Positions 1 through 11,306 of a stretch of DNA of 64,000 nt are shown piece after piece. The position numbers and the translations under genes were made by a program. The notes beneath the pieces are model-generated. The model saw nothing but the letters and a program-made list of their open reading frames with translations. It was not told the DNA's origin and made no database searches. The stretch's first letter is position 1, and each line of letters begins with the position of its first letter. The DNA comes from Apostichopus japonicus. Taxonomy: Eukaryota; Echinodermata; Holothuroidea; Aspidochirotida; Stichopodidae. The stretch spans positions 14,175,001 through 14,239,000 of the forward strand of contig NC_092580.1 in NCBI RefSeq assembly GCF_037975245.1, in the 5' to 3' direction.

Positions 1-89
1 AATGGAAGTGGTGGCTTCTCCTGGTAGGCACCTTGTATCATCAGCAAATCGCCAAAGTTTACACCTGCGGCACACACCTTGATACGAAC
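1..89 (-). CDS. QORL2-like medium-chain dehydrogenase, exon 3 (partial)
   Basis: Coding exon read on the minus strand from 89 and running off the window at 1. It follows an AG acceptor at 91-90 and opens in phase 0 with VRIKVCAAGVNFGDLLMIQG, then AYQEKPPLP. This is the N-terminal catalytic-domain signature of zeta-crystallin/quinone oxidoreductase-like MDR enzymes (VNxxD, then G-Y and P-LP). It closely resembles the QORL2 subfamily, whose N-terminus reads VRVxVxxxGINFADIL...GQYQEKPPLPF as I remember it. These NAD(P)H-dependent oxidoreductases reduce quinones or enones. The preceding exon ends in phase 0 with SGQ, so the join SGQ-VRIKV is in frame and family-like. The cofactor-binding Rossmann half is outside the window. 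The acceptor lies inside the first unit of a diverged 178-bp tandem repeat. Confidence 0.9.
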
Positions 90-90
90 C

Positions 91-447
91 TTCAGAGCCA
101 AGAGAAAAAAACCCACCATGGTTGAAATATTGCATGAATATTCATTACTTAACATCAAGCGATATTATCTCATACATGAATCCAAACATTCACAGGTTAA
201 AAATAAATTGGGCTGCAGGCTCCAATCCTGGTGGTGCCTTAATTCCTTCAGTTCTTTTTTTTTTAAGTTTCAGAGCTGAGAGAAAAAATTCCACCATGGT
301 TGAAACAATTTGGATTACTATTCAATACTTCACGTGAAGAGATATTAAATAATGTCATACCCGGATCCAAACATTTAAAGGGTAAAATTGGGCTGCAGGC
401 TCCAATCCTGGTGCTGCCTTATTTTGCTTGAATTCTTTTCTTTTAAA
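91..447. repeat. Diverged tandem repeat, about 178-bp period
   Basis: Two units start at 91 and 269. They share TTCAGAG..., CCACCATGGTTGAAA, GATATTA and GGGCTGCAGGCTCCAATCCT at matching offsets. A degraded third start (GTCAGCTTTGCAG) appears near 448. The array directly abuts exon 3 of the minus-strand gene, so its first unit supplies that exon's splice acceptor. Confidence 0.8.
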
Positions 448-1081
448 GTGTCAGCTTTGCAGACATACTTTCCCCCGAACCCTACGACTTTGGTTCTTCA
501 GGGGGTTGCCGCCAGTAACCGTCTTCAAAAAAAATGCTGAGGAATTACTTATCGGTATCGTTTTTGGTTGGAATCATGGGAGGGTGTCTGATTGGTCAAC
601 TTCAATCCTATGACTGTCTCTTTCTGGATTATTGATGAGATTCTTGGCAAATGCTTTTGCCATCAGGGGGTGGGTGGGGGGTGGGTCTCTTGTGACAATT
701 TGATGTCTCAATCTTTATAAACCTGTCTGAAGAAGTGTTTCTTTATGGGAGTCATATATTAGTGGTACGTTAAGAAAGTAATCTCTTTTCCATCTTTCTT
801 TTAAACATATCACTTGGTGTAAAAATCTATGAGTTTCGTCTTATACTAATAATCAAGTCCAATCTTATTTTGAGCAGTTTGTGGTAGGTTGGATGGAAAA
901 TTTCCACTGAATGCCAATAGTATAATATTATAGTACTGAATTAGTGTATGAACAGAGATATGTCCCTAATCCAGATGACATTTGGTAGCCATAAATCCCC
1001 TTCTACCCCTACCCCCACCCACCCCACCCCCTCCCCCCAAAGGATACTAGGTGTCTCTGCATTCATAAACAAGTCTCTTAC

Positions 1082-1241
1082 CTGTCCTGACTGAAGCTCT
1101 TGCGATGGTAAACGGGCCAACACCAGCGGTTTGCCTAATTCTTGACATTGCGCTGCCCTGTAGGTCCTCTGTGCTTGGTAGTGAACTGTAGATGTAGGTT
1201 TCAATTGCGTGATGGGTCTAGTCCGAAGAACAAACTTTCCT
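1082..1241 (-). CDS. QORL2-like medium-chain dehydrogenase, exon 2
   Basis: A 160-nt minus-strand exon. The acceptor reads TTTCTCCATCAG before 1241 and the donor is CAG|GTAAGA at 1082/1081. One nucleotide completes the previous codon, followed by 53 codons. The peptide begins GKFVLRTRPITQLKP and contains RTYRAAQCQELGKPLVLARL, ending SQELQSGQ. The block (K/R)xYRAAxCxxLxxPLxxxxxPxxxxxxGxVR is the first beta-strand region of QORL2-type MDR proteins. The segment before it is Arg/Thr-rich with no acidic residues, as expected for a mitochondrial presequence. Exon 3 follows after an 992-bp intron. The family assignment is strong; the exact orthologue is an inference. Confidence 0.88.
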
Positions 1242-1991
1242 CTGATGGAGAAAGGAGAAGAAGAAATGGGATTTACAGATTAAAACATGATACATTCTTG
1301 TAAGTAGGACGATGTGTCATTTACATATAAATACATACAAATGTATCATTTACATATCAATACATATGAACACATTTACATATAAATAATATAAACGGTT
1401 GCTTGTATTATTGCAGCGAATATATGGTGATATAAATAAAAGGTGAATTCTAAGTGTTCATAAAGATGAAGGATTGAGACTGATTGAGTCACAGAAACAT
1501 AGCCTTTTGAGACCTTTAAAGTGTGAAAGCAATTTAGCTGTAACATCCAACAACAAATGTGGGGGTGAATGGCAACAGTTGTTGCCACACTGTGGTTTCA
1601 GAAGAAAACAATTTGCTTCTATATTTCTTTAAGATCAAAGGTCATTCCTGTGACATCATCTTCAATTTTGATATAGAGAAAGGTTATGTGAATTGGAAGG
1701 ATATTTTACTGCAGAGACTCTGTCTGCCAAATTTTTGATGTAGTTATAAAAATTGTTTTTGTTTCATTGATAAGACATAACAACACTCAAAGTTGTTCTT
1801 AACTGGCTAGTCATCATAACTCTTGTTGTTTTGCAAGACCTATTAGACGTTAACAGACAACCCACAATTATCATTGCCAATTGTTTACAGATAAGCAAAC
1901 ATTTACAATTTCTGCAATTTAAGGTGGTATGATATGTCTCAGATCTGAAGTTATTTAATGCAACATTCCTGAATAATTTGTACAAAATTAA

Positions 1992-2752
1992 CAAGGGCGG
2001 CGGAACCGGGGGGGGGGGGCACGTGCCCCCCCACTTTTCCTCAGATTAAAAATGTGCCCTTTTTCTACATAAAAATTTCTAAATAAAAAAAGAGTTTACA
2101 AAGCGAAACCCACGTCGAATGAAATATTTCGGTTAGTTTTAAATGTTTACTACCACAGGCGTAGGAGCCCAATTTGATTTGGGGGGGCTGTAACGACTTG
2201 CCCGAAAAATATTACCAAAATTTTGTGTGCGCTACGCGCGTTCAACATGTTAATGTGCATATCATATAGGCATGCGTTGGTTATTACATCGCATGCCAAT
2301 AACATACAATCATTTGCCGTGTTATAACCCTTCCAAATTGGTTATAATTATTGGGAAAGTCGTTACAATAATAATGAACATAATAATATCAGTTTAACCA
2401 TTGAAAAACACATAGAAAATTACTTTTCTTTCAGTATTTTGACATATTTCATTTGCTTTCATGCATGTATCGATCGCGTGTGCAGGGACTTGGACTTTAT
2501 AATGATTTCACCTCATATTGTCTTTTTCCTTGTTTCCCAATTTGCACATTAGATACTGCAGTGCTAGTATGCATTGTTTCCTTGAGGGGGGGGGGGTGGC
2601 GTTGATGGAGTGATGTGTATACGCAAATAAGATAATACAATAAGAGTTATAAAGGGTACTAAATATCAGGCTGCATCAGTCCAATCGAATTTCTGCAAAG
2701 TGCCCTTCGACGTTGGTGCCCCCCCAGATTAAAAGTGCTTCCGCCGCCCTTG
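1992..2752. mobile_element. hAT-like non-autonomous element (MITE), 761 bp
   Basis: The ends are CAAGGGCGGCGGAA and TTCCGCCGCCCTTG, a 14-bp inverted repeat starting CA and ending TG. An 8-bp direct duplication AAAATTAA flanks it at 1984-1991 and 2753-2760. CA...TG ends and 8-bp duplications are typical of hAT transposons. No transposase frame is present. A paralogous uninterrupted site (CAAAATTAATAAGTGACC) lies at 2899-2916. Subterminal G and C runs are prominent. Confidence 0.82.
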
Positions 2753-2943
2753 AAAATTAATGAGTGACCTTCGGAACTACACAAAGGGTCCGACGAAAAT
2801 TTACATAGCCATCATCTTTGACCTATATAACAGAGATCTGTGTCAAAAACAACTTTCCCTAATAGTTAAGATATATCTTGTTCAGTTTGGAAGCTATGCA
2901 AAATTAATAAGTGACCGTCAGAACTACATAAAGAGTCCGAGGG
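2753..2943. repeat. Direct repeat pair, period 147 bp
   Basis: 2753-2796 and 2900-2943 share AAAATTAAT(G/A)AGTGACC and GAACTACA(C/T)AAAG(G/A)GTCCGA with few differences. The hAT-like element inserted exactly in the first copy. Confidence 0.75.
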
Positions 2944-3009
2944 ATTTATTTTTAACACACAGACTAATAATGATGGTTGAGTTTGTATTTCCTTGTATAT
3001 CCTTGAATC

Positions 3010-4130
3010 ATTGAATGTCATCCTTTACTCTGCCTGTAGGTACCTTCTTGCCAATAATTCTTACCAACTGCCTTTTTTCACTTTCTTGGAAAATAATCTT
3101 TGATGGCCTTGCCCTCAGTGTAAAGCCTAACATTCAAGAATGGTCTTTTGTCAAATTGTAAGAAGCAGCCACTATAGATATTAAGGAAACCAATTTGGAA
3201 AAGAAAAAACTGTCAATCATATTAATTTGACATTGAAAAAGGATTAGGGAAGCTCTTTCACCAATAGGCTTAAAACAAATTCTGTAGTGAAATTATTGTG
3301 TTTATCCAAAGCTGTACCTGAGCTGGTCTGCACTAATAAACATGTCCTTGCTTCTGTACATCCAGGTGGCACTATTAGTACAATTAGGTAGCTGCTATGT
3401 ACTCTATCAGCTCTCTGGTACAATTACCTCAACACAGACACCACAACTCTCCCCAAAGTTTCACAAGGAGTCTCCAATTAAATGTCTCTTTAAGGCAATC
3501 TCAAATGCTGCATATTTTATGTGCTAATCTTTTGGCAAACTTGGTTTCTAATGTTTTCCTATGTTCTTAAGGGCGTTAGGAAAAATGTAAACCAACTTTT
3601 CTGATTTTTTGGGGACATAATTGTATACATTGCTTACATGCCATTGTGTTCTGCAGCACTTAAGCTTGCACAACTATTGACTGTCATGTATGTAGCCTAT
3701 ACTATTGTAAAAGTGACATGTCAGACCCATGACTGTTGCTACGTTACTCTTCACATATACGTCCCTATCTATGGTTTAGTTGGATCTTGCCCGATTGTCA
3801 CTAGTTCGCCCCATATTTTAATGAAAGACAAATTGTCACTGCTGTCAACATGACAGAAGTCTTCCCTAATTTTTAACCAATTCTAAGAGGCTGAAATATA
3901 TCTCATTGTGAATCCATCGGTAGATATTGCAATGGTGTATTTCTGGAAGTTTGTATATTTTGTGGAAATACCCGCATATCACACTGTACGAGTTAATCGT
4001 TGCAGCTTTTTGAAAAGGCAAATACAAGACTTAATGGGCCTAACTTTGAACAGGGATTCAAACCTATCTGCTAAAGACATGCAGGAATACAAGTCCTGTG
4101 ATGATCAGCATCTCACTAATTGTTTGCAAT
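3010..4130. other. Intron, no gene seen
   Basis: AT-rich sequence with short random frames only; inside the putative long first intron of the minus-strand gene. Confidence 0.5.
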
Positions 4131-4132
4131 AC

Positions 4133-4497
4133 TTAAAGGCATTGAAGAATCGCCGCAAACAGCGTGCCAAGCTCTGAAAAAAAAAACTTTCCTTTGCTTG
4201 CAAGTGAAGTTTTTTTCTTGCCGCTACAAAATGCAGACAGTAATGAAACGTGATACCTTGTTATCTTTTATCTGGACCTGAGGTGTCCATCGCTGCTATG
4301 TACACTGTTTTGTGGGTATTGACCGTAGCTGCATGTATTGACTGTACACTAGTGACTAATTACCGACGGTAGCAAGCTGTGTGTGTATTTTCTGTGATCG
4401 ATGGTGGTGTCTAACACTTCTGTTACACCTCATACCAAACTAGGTCACATTACCGGCATTAGACGTTTCTTTTTGCCCGAGTCTTCACACCCTTTAA
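4133..4497 (+). mobile_element. TTAA-flanked Kolobok-like MITE, copy 1
   Basis: 365 bp from TTAA (4133-4136) to TTAA (4494-4497). The ends AGGCATTGAAGAATCG and CGAGTCTTCACACCC form imperfect inverted repeats. Two further copies lie at 13362-13745 (same strand) and 38968-39320 (opposite strand), with long internal identity such as TACCGACGGTAGCAAGCTGT. TTAA duplications occur in Kolobok and piggyBac superfamilies; the AGG start favours Kolobok. Confidence 0.8.
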
Positions 4498-5068
4498 CCT
4501 TGTTCCTTTGCTTGGGCCCAGTGTCAGTCTGAAGCAGTAGTACCTGGCATACAATTGGCTAGGATCGCATCACATAGCTAATTCTTTCAATTCAACTCAA
4601 ACAACTGTCAGGATATTTCTGTTTCACCAACTCTTGAGAATTTCTTTTAAAATAGATATCACCATCAACTATTGGTGGACAATGGAGGAGGGTAGTTCGG
4701 ATATAGCAAAGTCCATAGAGAACACAAGTTGTGTATTCCTGTGGTAACTGGTCGAATATCGTTCTTTCTACAATGTACAATTTCTTTGTTCTTTCAAATT
4801 TGTTTAAATGTGACAAACGAACTGAAAACATAATTAACAGAGCTCAATACGAGTTAAAAAGAACAAGAACAATAATAATAACGATAAAAATAATACCAAT
4901 AGAGTTTGAAAAAAATCTAACAGGGCAGTTACCAGAGAGGAATAAAATCAACCACTGAAACCAATTAACGATGAATTAGGCACTGGTATTGAAATTAGCC
5001 CATCTTTGTGGAAATTTATTCAGGCAAGACTTGCAATGGTCTCAGAGTTGAAATGCAGTTTTTTTTTT

Positions 5069-5173
5069 TTGGTGTGTTTGTGGGACATTGGTGTCATTGG
5101 TGGGACATTGGTGTGTTTGTGGGACATTGGTGTGTGGGACATTGGTTTGTGGGACATTGGTGTGTGTTTGGGG
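5069..5173. repeat. GTGGGACATTGGT minisatellite
   Basis: Six irregular copies of GTGGGACATTGGTGT separated by GTTT or CATT spacers; not coding. Confidence 0.85.
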
Positions 5174-6562
5174 GACAGTGATCTACTGTGACCGTCTCAC
5201 AGATACAAAGTATGGCAGTTTGTGAAAAGAATTCACCTAAAATAAACAAAATTGAAGCCAAGTGAACTATCTGTCAACTTTTTGAGGAATTGAAATTTTC
5301 AAACTGACCAGAAGCAATCTCTCTGATGATCATAAACAAACTGAGAATGAGTAAGTTATTTTTAGCAACCAACTATTTGGCCAGAGAGGAAAATGCCAGT
5401 AGGATAACCTGTAAATAGAACCCTGGTTGTGTTTAAAATTAAGCCTTTCCTGCTTAGGCTCCAGAGCCTCGAGTGGTATGCAAAAGCAGCAGGTTTTGTG
5501 CTATAGCATTACAGAAAAATTCCTCCCACTATCAAATATTTGAACAGAAGCCACATTAATGTGACATTCTCATCTTTAACATCTTGAGAAAGTTTTTTTC
5601 TCATTTCTTTTTCCTTGTATATACATGTCCTAACTGTTTAAGAGGAATGAAGTACAAATTACTTTAAAAAATGGGGGGGGGGGGGATGAGTATTTTTTTA
5701 CCCTAGTAGGCCTACGTCTGTGCTGGAATCAGTGCCCATGGAGACAGGGGTGTAGAAACAAAATTTTAAATGATAGTAAATAAGTTGATAAATCATTTGA
5801 TCATTAATATATATATGACAATGTCAATCGTACATGTCAATTTATGTACCCTGTGACATTGTTTCATGCCTCTCTAGAATTTACAACTTGTGTAATATTG
5901 AAATTTTTAAGGTTAACATTTCATCCCGTTTCCATATTTCAGAAAATATTTTAAATTTTATTTTGAACGGAGCTAGTCGTCAAAAAAAGAAGGGAAAAAA
6001 AGGGTATTTTGAGCTAGTCCCTTTTTGCAGCATTTGCACTCTTCAAAGTAATTGTACTCATGCTGTGCCTTAGTTAATTTTGAAATACATAATGATGATG
6101 ATGCACAATTTCATTTGAAAAACACACATTGAAGGAACATCAATATTACATGTGTGTTTGTACAGGAGGGAGGGGGTGGGTTGGGGATGGGGTAAGGTTA
6201 TGTATGGTAGCTGAGTTGTATAAGCCGGGTAATTTGGGAAAGTATAAGTAGGATGACTTTTCATAAATAGGCCACTTTGATATTTCATACAAGATCTAAT
6301 AAGTCTTTTAATCAATAATGACACGAAAACCTGTATCTGTGTGGAGATGAACGATGTAGCTTACAATTTTTAATTACTTAACATCCTGACAAATTCCGAT
6401 TGGGTTATGCAACCGTGCATCGAATAGGAAATTTACCCGAACGCAGCACTTCAACTTCATCACTAGTGTGTGTGTGTGCGTGTGATAATTTAAGTGAGTG
6501 GAATAATCAAGGAGCTGATGACATTCTCAAGTTCACAACAGGTTAAGTTTTACGTTAGGATC

Positions 6563-6664
6563 GCTGCTATTGTGTGTTAAACACGTACTGCACGTCATCC
6601 AGGGCTGTTTAGCGTTGCTGCTATTGTGTGGTACACGTACTGTACATCATCCAGGGCTGTTTAG
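6563..6664. repeat. Tandem duplication, 54-bp period
   Basis: GCTGCTATTGTGTG...ATCCAGGGCTGTTTAGC occurs twice in tandem (6563 and 6617) with a few differences, followed by a GAGAGA-rich purine stretch to about 6707. Confidence 0.8.
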
Positions 6665-8877
6665 CTGATCAGGAGAGACGGAGAGAGGTGGAGAGAGAGG
6701 GAGAGAATGCTGAAGCCAGGACGTACTTACCATGTCGACGTGAACGATCTCCAACACATCTTAATCATATGTAATGCTAGCAAATGTACTGTGCAGATAT
6801 CTCAAGGAATTGTAACTGGTAAGTAAAATAGTTAAGTCAAAATGGAACGAAATCCAGTCAAGTCCTAAAGGTGTCCAACATTTTATTTACTTTTTGGAAA
6901 TCAAGCATATTCCTTGAATTATGATTCAATTTTTTGGGGGGTTCACTTTACTGATGGCAGAAAAGAGCTTTAAATGTCGCCAAATAGTTTGGTGTATAGT
7001 TATGTTACTGTATATAAGCACTGCTCCCTTCTCCCCCACCCCCCCCCCCCCCCGCCCCTCCCCCATCTCTCTATCTAGTTTTTTGGCCACATGAATTATC
7101 AGAAATTGTGAGATAATTGCAAGAATTTGAAAGACTTCATGTTGGATTCAAACACATAAATAGTTGATCCTGTGATGAAATAATACTGTACGCGATTTGT
7201 TTCTGATCATGTTCTTAAACAGACCATGCCAACATTTTGCTGTTATTATTGTAGTTGTTGTCATCATCATTATTGTTATTGTTGATATTATTAATATTAT
7301 TACCACATTATTTATTATATATTATAGTATTATTATTACTAAGCACAGACTATATATTTGATATCACTTGAATCAAAGTCTTTTTGCACTTGGTCTTTTA
7401 TTTCCTAGAATCAGTATTGAGGAAGTTTTCTTCTTTTCCTGTACTGTTCTGTATATCAACAAAAGTAACTTTTGCTTCCTCAATCATCAAAACTTGAAAA
7501 GGGCAAAATATAAGAAGTAGCTATGGGAAAAATATCAAGAAGAACAGCCGCTGGACCAAGAATGAAAAGTAAAGTTATGGCTAACTTTCTTTTCTGTTTA
7601 ACAATTGAGAGGAAAAGGTCTGTTTAGTTCTAATTATTCTACCGTAAATATGTTGTAACTTTATAATGAAGACAAATAAAATGTCATGATTTGGTGAAAT
7701 AGCTTCTTCAAAATCTATGACATGACAATTTTCTTATAAACTAAACATTTCCTCATCACATGAAAGCAAAAACAATGACTAAACAAAAGTGAAAAAAAGT
7801 TGATTTGCTTTTTAGATTATTTAAAACAGAAACTTGCCTGATTGTAGCTCAGAAAATCGTGCATAATATATGAAATTAAGGGAACTTACGATACAATAAC
7901 AATAGAATTTATAGAATGGAAACTGTGTCAAATAATATATTGTTAATGGTTTCATATATAACCCTAAGGTGGCATACTCCACATAGAGTCTATATCTGCC
8001 ACACTTCCTGAGTTAAAAATAGTTAATAAGGTTTATCCCTCCCCCCCACACACATTTTGGTACAATAGTCACACCTACATACATGTGATAACTGTTCCAA
8101 ATTGGCGATGTCAATCTCAATTGAGAAAGTACCATATCAAGCTAATGCAACATTAAAAATATGCAATGATTGTCTAAATTACAGCAAACTTAAAGGAGGT
8201 CAATCGCCGCTACCCTACATTCAATTTTTTTGGCCCCACAACATTTGACACATTTTTTTGTGGCATATTATTACAAAGTTTTTTTCTGTACAATTTCAAA
8301 ATACTTTTGAAATTTTTGAAATTAATTCTCAAAACATTTATCATGTGTTTTTAAAGTGGGTCAATCTAAAAACAGCAAATTTTGGGAGAAAGTGCAAATG
8401 GAATAAGCCGAACCTGTAAACCCCCTAACCACAGCCTCTGCACGTATCAATCTACATCCCTCCGTAAACCCGATCCATCCTCTTTTCACGGGGAGAGCTC
8501 AGTAGTAGATTGGTTCAGTTATCCTTCTGCATGGTCCCACAATATAATTACCAGCAATTAATTGATGACAACTGCTTCCTTATCCACTTACGTCGGAAAA
8601 TTTTTTCAAGTCAATGCACATCTGCATGCAAGGCCAGACAAGATTTCCTTGGTACTTTCAGCGAACACTCACAAGACAAACGCGACTATAATTAAAACCT
8701 TTAGTGAGGTAACGAGCAAGGAAGCGCTGTAATTTTATATAGTTTGATAAACAACTAGTGACAACTTTATTCGAAATGACAACCGAATCGTACGGATCAG
8801 TAGATCGGACACATTCGGAATACACATTACGACCAGCAGAGAGAATTTTTTCACACAAATTAGGAAATTAAGAAACT

Positions 8878-8917
8878 ATGTTTGGTGCCGAAAATGAAGG
8901 TCTCCAACAGACCAAAG
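8878..8917 (+). CDS. Candidate alternative first coding exon (13 codons)
   Basis: An ATG at 8878 has an in-frame TAA 9 bp upstream and encodes MFGAENEGLQQTK before a strong donor AAAG|GTGAGT. It ends in phase 1, the same phase as every exon of the plus-strand scaffold gene. It could therefore splice straight to the exon at 45606 (or another phase-1 exon) as an alternative N-terminus, or belong to an unrelated transcript. With only 40 coding nucleotides, chance cannot be excluded. Confidence 0.27.
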
Positions 8918-10703
8918 GTGAGTTTTTGTGACTTGTTTTTGATTCAGGTGATATCTGTTAAATTAAGAGAGCTTAAAATACATTAATCAATAGCTAATTA
9001 TTCAAACATTATGTGACTACCCATTTTCATAATCGTTCACGATATCCTAGAGTCATATCGGTTGAATTAAAAGCGACAAACTCTGGAAGTCCCGCTAACT
9101 GATCATCGAGACATTATTAAGACAGCAGACTTCTTTCTTTGTCATCACAAGATGATGCAGTAAATATCAACGGACTTTGTCCTGTAAGAACTAATTACTG
9201 AATCTATAGTTGAAGTTCCTCTCCAGAGTCACATCCTATAATCCATGAGGACTCTAGTTGTGAGAAAACCTCTCATTTGGAGAGTTTGTCATCGTGGTAC
9301 ATCGGAGGCCCTCAGGATGCCAATTACTAGTTCAATGACAGTGTTTTTATGTCTATTTAAAAGATTTAGAGTCTGTAGAGGAAAAATTTACAGAAATTGA
9401 CAGACGAACGAGGAACAGACGTTCCGAAGCATCCTGTTGAAATTCGTAGTCCTCGAGATAACAACACACTTGAAATGTTGAGATGTTTTTGCAGTAGAAG
9501 TGAAGTTGAAACAATTGAAGAGACCAACTGTGTGATGTCATAAAAAGCAGAGTCAAAGAGTTTGTTTTTAGCTTTTGTTTCTTTAAATAATCAACTTTAC
9601 AAAACTCTTCTTAAAAAATTGGGATGCATTTGGGTATGAATGTAGGCCTACTATATACAAAATTCAGAAATCTGTATATTGTTGACTTCACATCCCCTTT
9701 GGGAGAGTCGAAACCTTATCGAAATCCAAAGCAATAAACTGAAAAATGTCCACGTAAAACAAAACATTTTGCTCTTGATGTACAACTATGACATCACACC
9801 TGTTTGCTTCAACTTCACTGATGAATGTTACAAACGGTGCAAAGATCATCCAATTGTCAATGTCTCGAGAACGACACATGTCAGGAATTGGATTCAAATT
9901 TCACCCGAGGATGCTTGGAATGTGTGTTCCTCTTTCATCAGTCACAAAGTGCATCAAGACTGGAATGAAGTAAATTCTGAGTTTTCCTCTGGACTTATTC
10001 CTTTTTAGTCAGGGAATACAGAGTAATCCAGAGCGGTATTCTGCGGCGGCGCAGTGCTTTGCAAAATTATTAGAATGGCGAGAATGCTAATACAAATGCC
10101 TGATATTTTATCACACTTTTTGTTAACAGAAACTCTCAGTACCTTACTTCAGTTCAATCATTAATGTCAAAAAGCACATTATCATGTGATAATATAGTAG
10201 ATTATTCCCAGCAGCAGTTCAGAGCAAAATTTGAAGGATCATGATATATATATCTATTAAATATATAGATATTTTTTTATATTTAATATTTTCTTGGGAG
10301 TGAGACTAAAAGCATGCACTTTTTATGCCATTCTGGACTTTCCACACGCACAGAGGTTTTGTTACCGATACAGAGTGTTTTATCACTTACGCAAATATTT
10401 GACTGGCAAACTGTTGGTGTATTTAAGCACTTTTATTTAGTAGGTTCTTGCATGCCTGCCTATTAAAGGTACAGTTAAGGGGGTATATACTATACTGTAG
10501 CTTCCTCAAGAAATCAAACACTTGTCTTGTTTGTGTATAACATACAAAATGCCATGGTTTACAGGAAAGATTAGATGCCTAAGTAAATGCTATGGGTTAC
10601 TTTAATAGCATCCATAGCGGTAATGGTACTAGAACATGATAGTGTGAATAGGCAAAAAAACCTCAAACATGTTTATTCATGAAAAAGAAGGAGACAATGT
10701 TAC

Positions 10704-10738
10704 CAGGGAGCTGCTACTCTTAGAGTAGCAGCTCCCTG
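10704..10738. mobile_element. Minute palindromic insertion, 35 bp, with 7-bp duplication
   Basis: A perfect inverted repeat with 17-nt arms CAGGGAGCTGCTACTCT and a single-base centre. It is flanked on both sides by ATGTTAC (10697-10703 and 10739-10745). The direct 7-bp duplication marks it as an insertion rather than a simple hairpin. There is no room for any gene; a non-autonomous element is inferred. Confidence 0.72.
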
Positions 10739-11279
10739 ATGTTACATTAAAAGGTATATGGGACTCATTGTATTGGGTATCGTGGTAGTGTCAGGCTAAT
10801 ATTGCATATTAAAGCAGCCAGATGACATTTAAACATATACAGTATCCTTTACATAGATTGAGCGGTATCTGTGTAAATCATTACATAGATGATGTACAGA
10901 CTCCTAATGACTCTACGTCAACGGATCTGTAACCTTTGGATGCTAACCAAAGTGAGTCGTACAGTGGGTTGCATAATGTTTCCAGTTCTTGGAAAATCTG
11001 TCAACAGTTTTCCTACCTTGCCAGCTGGAATTTTACAGAGTGATTTTTATTTTTAGTCGAATCTACAGTAATTTTCATACATTAATGTGAGCATTTGATT
11101 CTGAGGGATGGGTAAGGGGGGGGGGAGGGTCTGGATTGGTTTGGCTCAATCCTAATGGCAGATCCCCGGGCTTGTTGGCCTAAACGTTGGCAGATCACAG
11201 GTCTAAATAAAGCCTTACGATGTTGAATGGCAAATTGTCTTCGATACCGTGTAATTTGGAGATAATATTTATACCATGG

Positions 11280-11306
11280 GAGCTGCTATTATAGGAGATC
11301 CCTGTA
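11280..11306. repeat. Degenerate CAGGGAG-type palindrome
   Basis: GGGAGCTGCTA...TAGGAGATCCCTG shares its left arm with the palindrome at 10704 but has mismatched arms and no visible target duplication. It is probably an old copy. Confidence 0.35.

Larger units (their letters stand above)
4498..8869. other. Intronic or intergenic, no gene seen
   Basis: Apart from the small repeats listed separately, it holds a G13 run (5673-5685), a C15 run (7039-7053) and an ATT-rich patch near 7250-7340. No spliceable coding frame was recognised on either strand. Confidence 0.5.
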
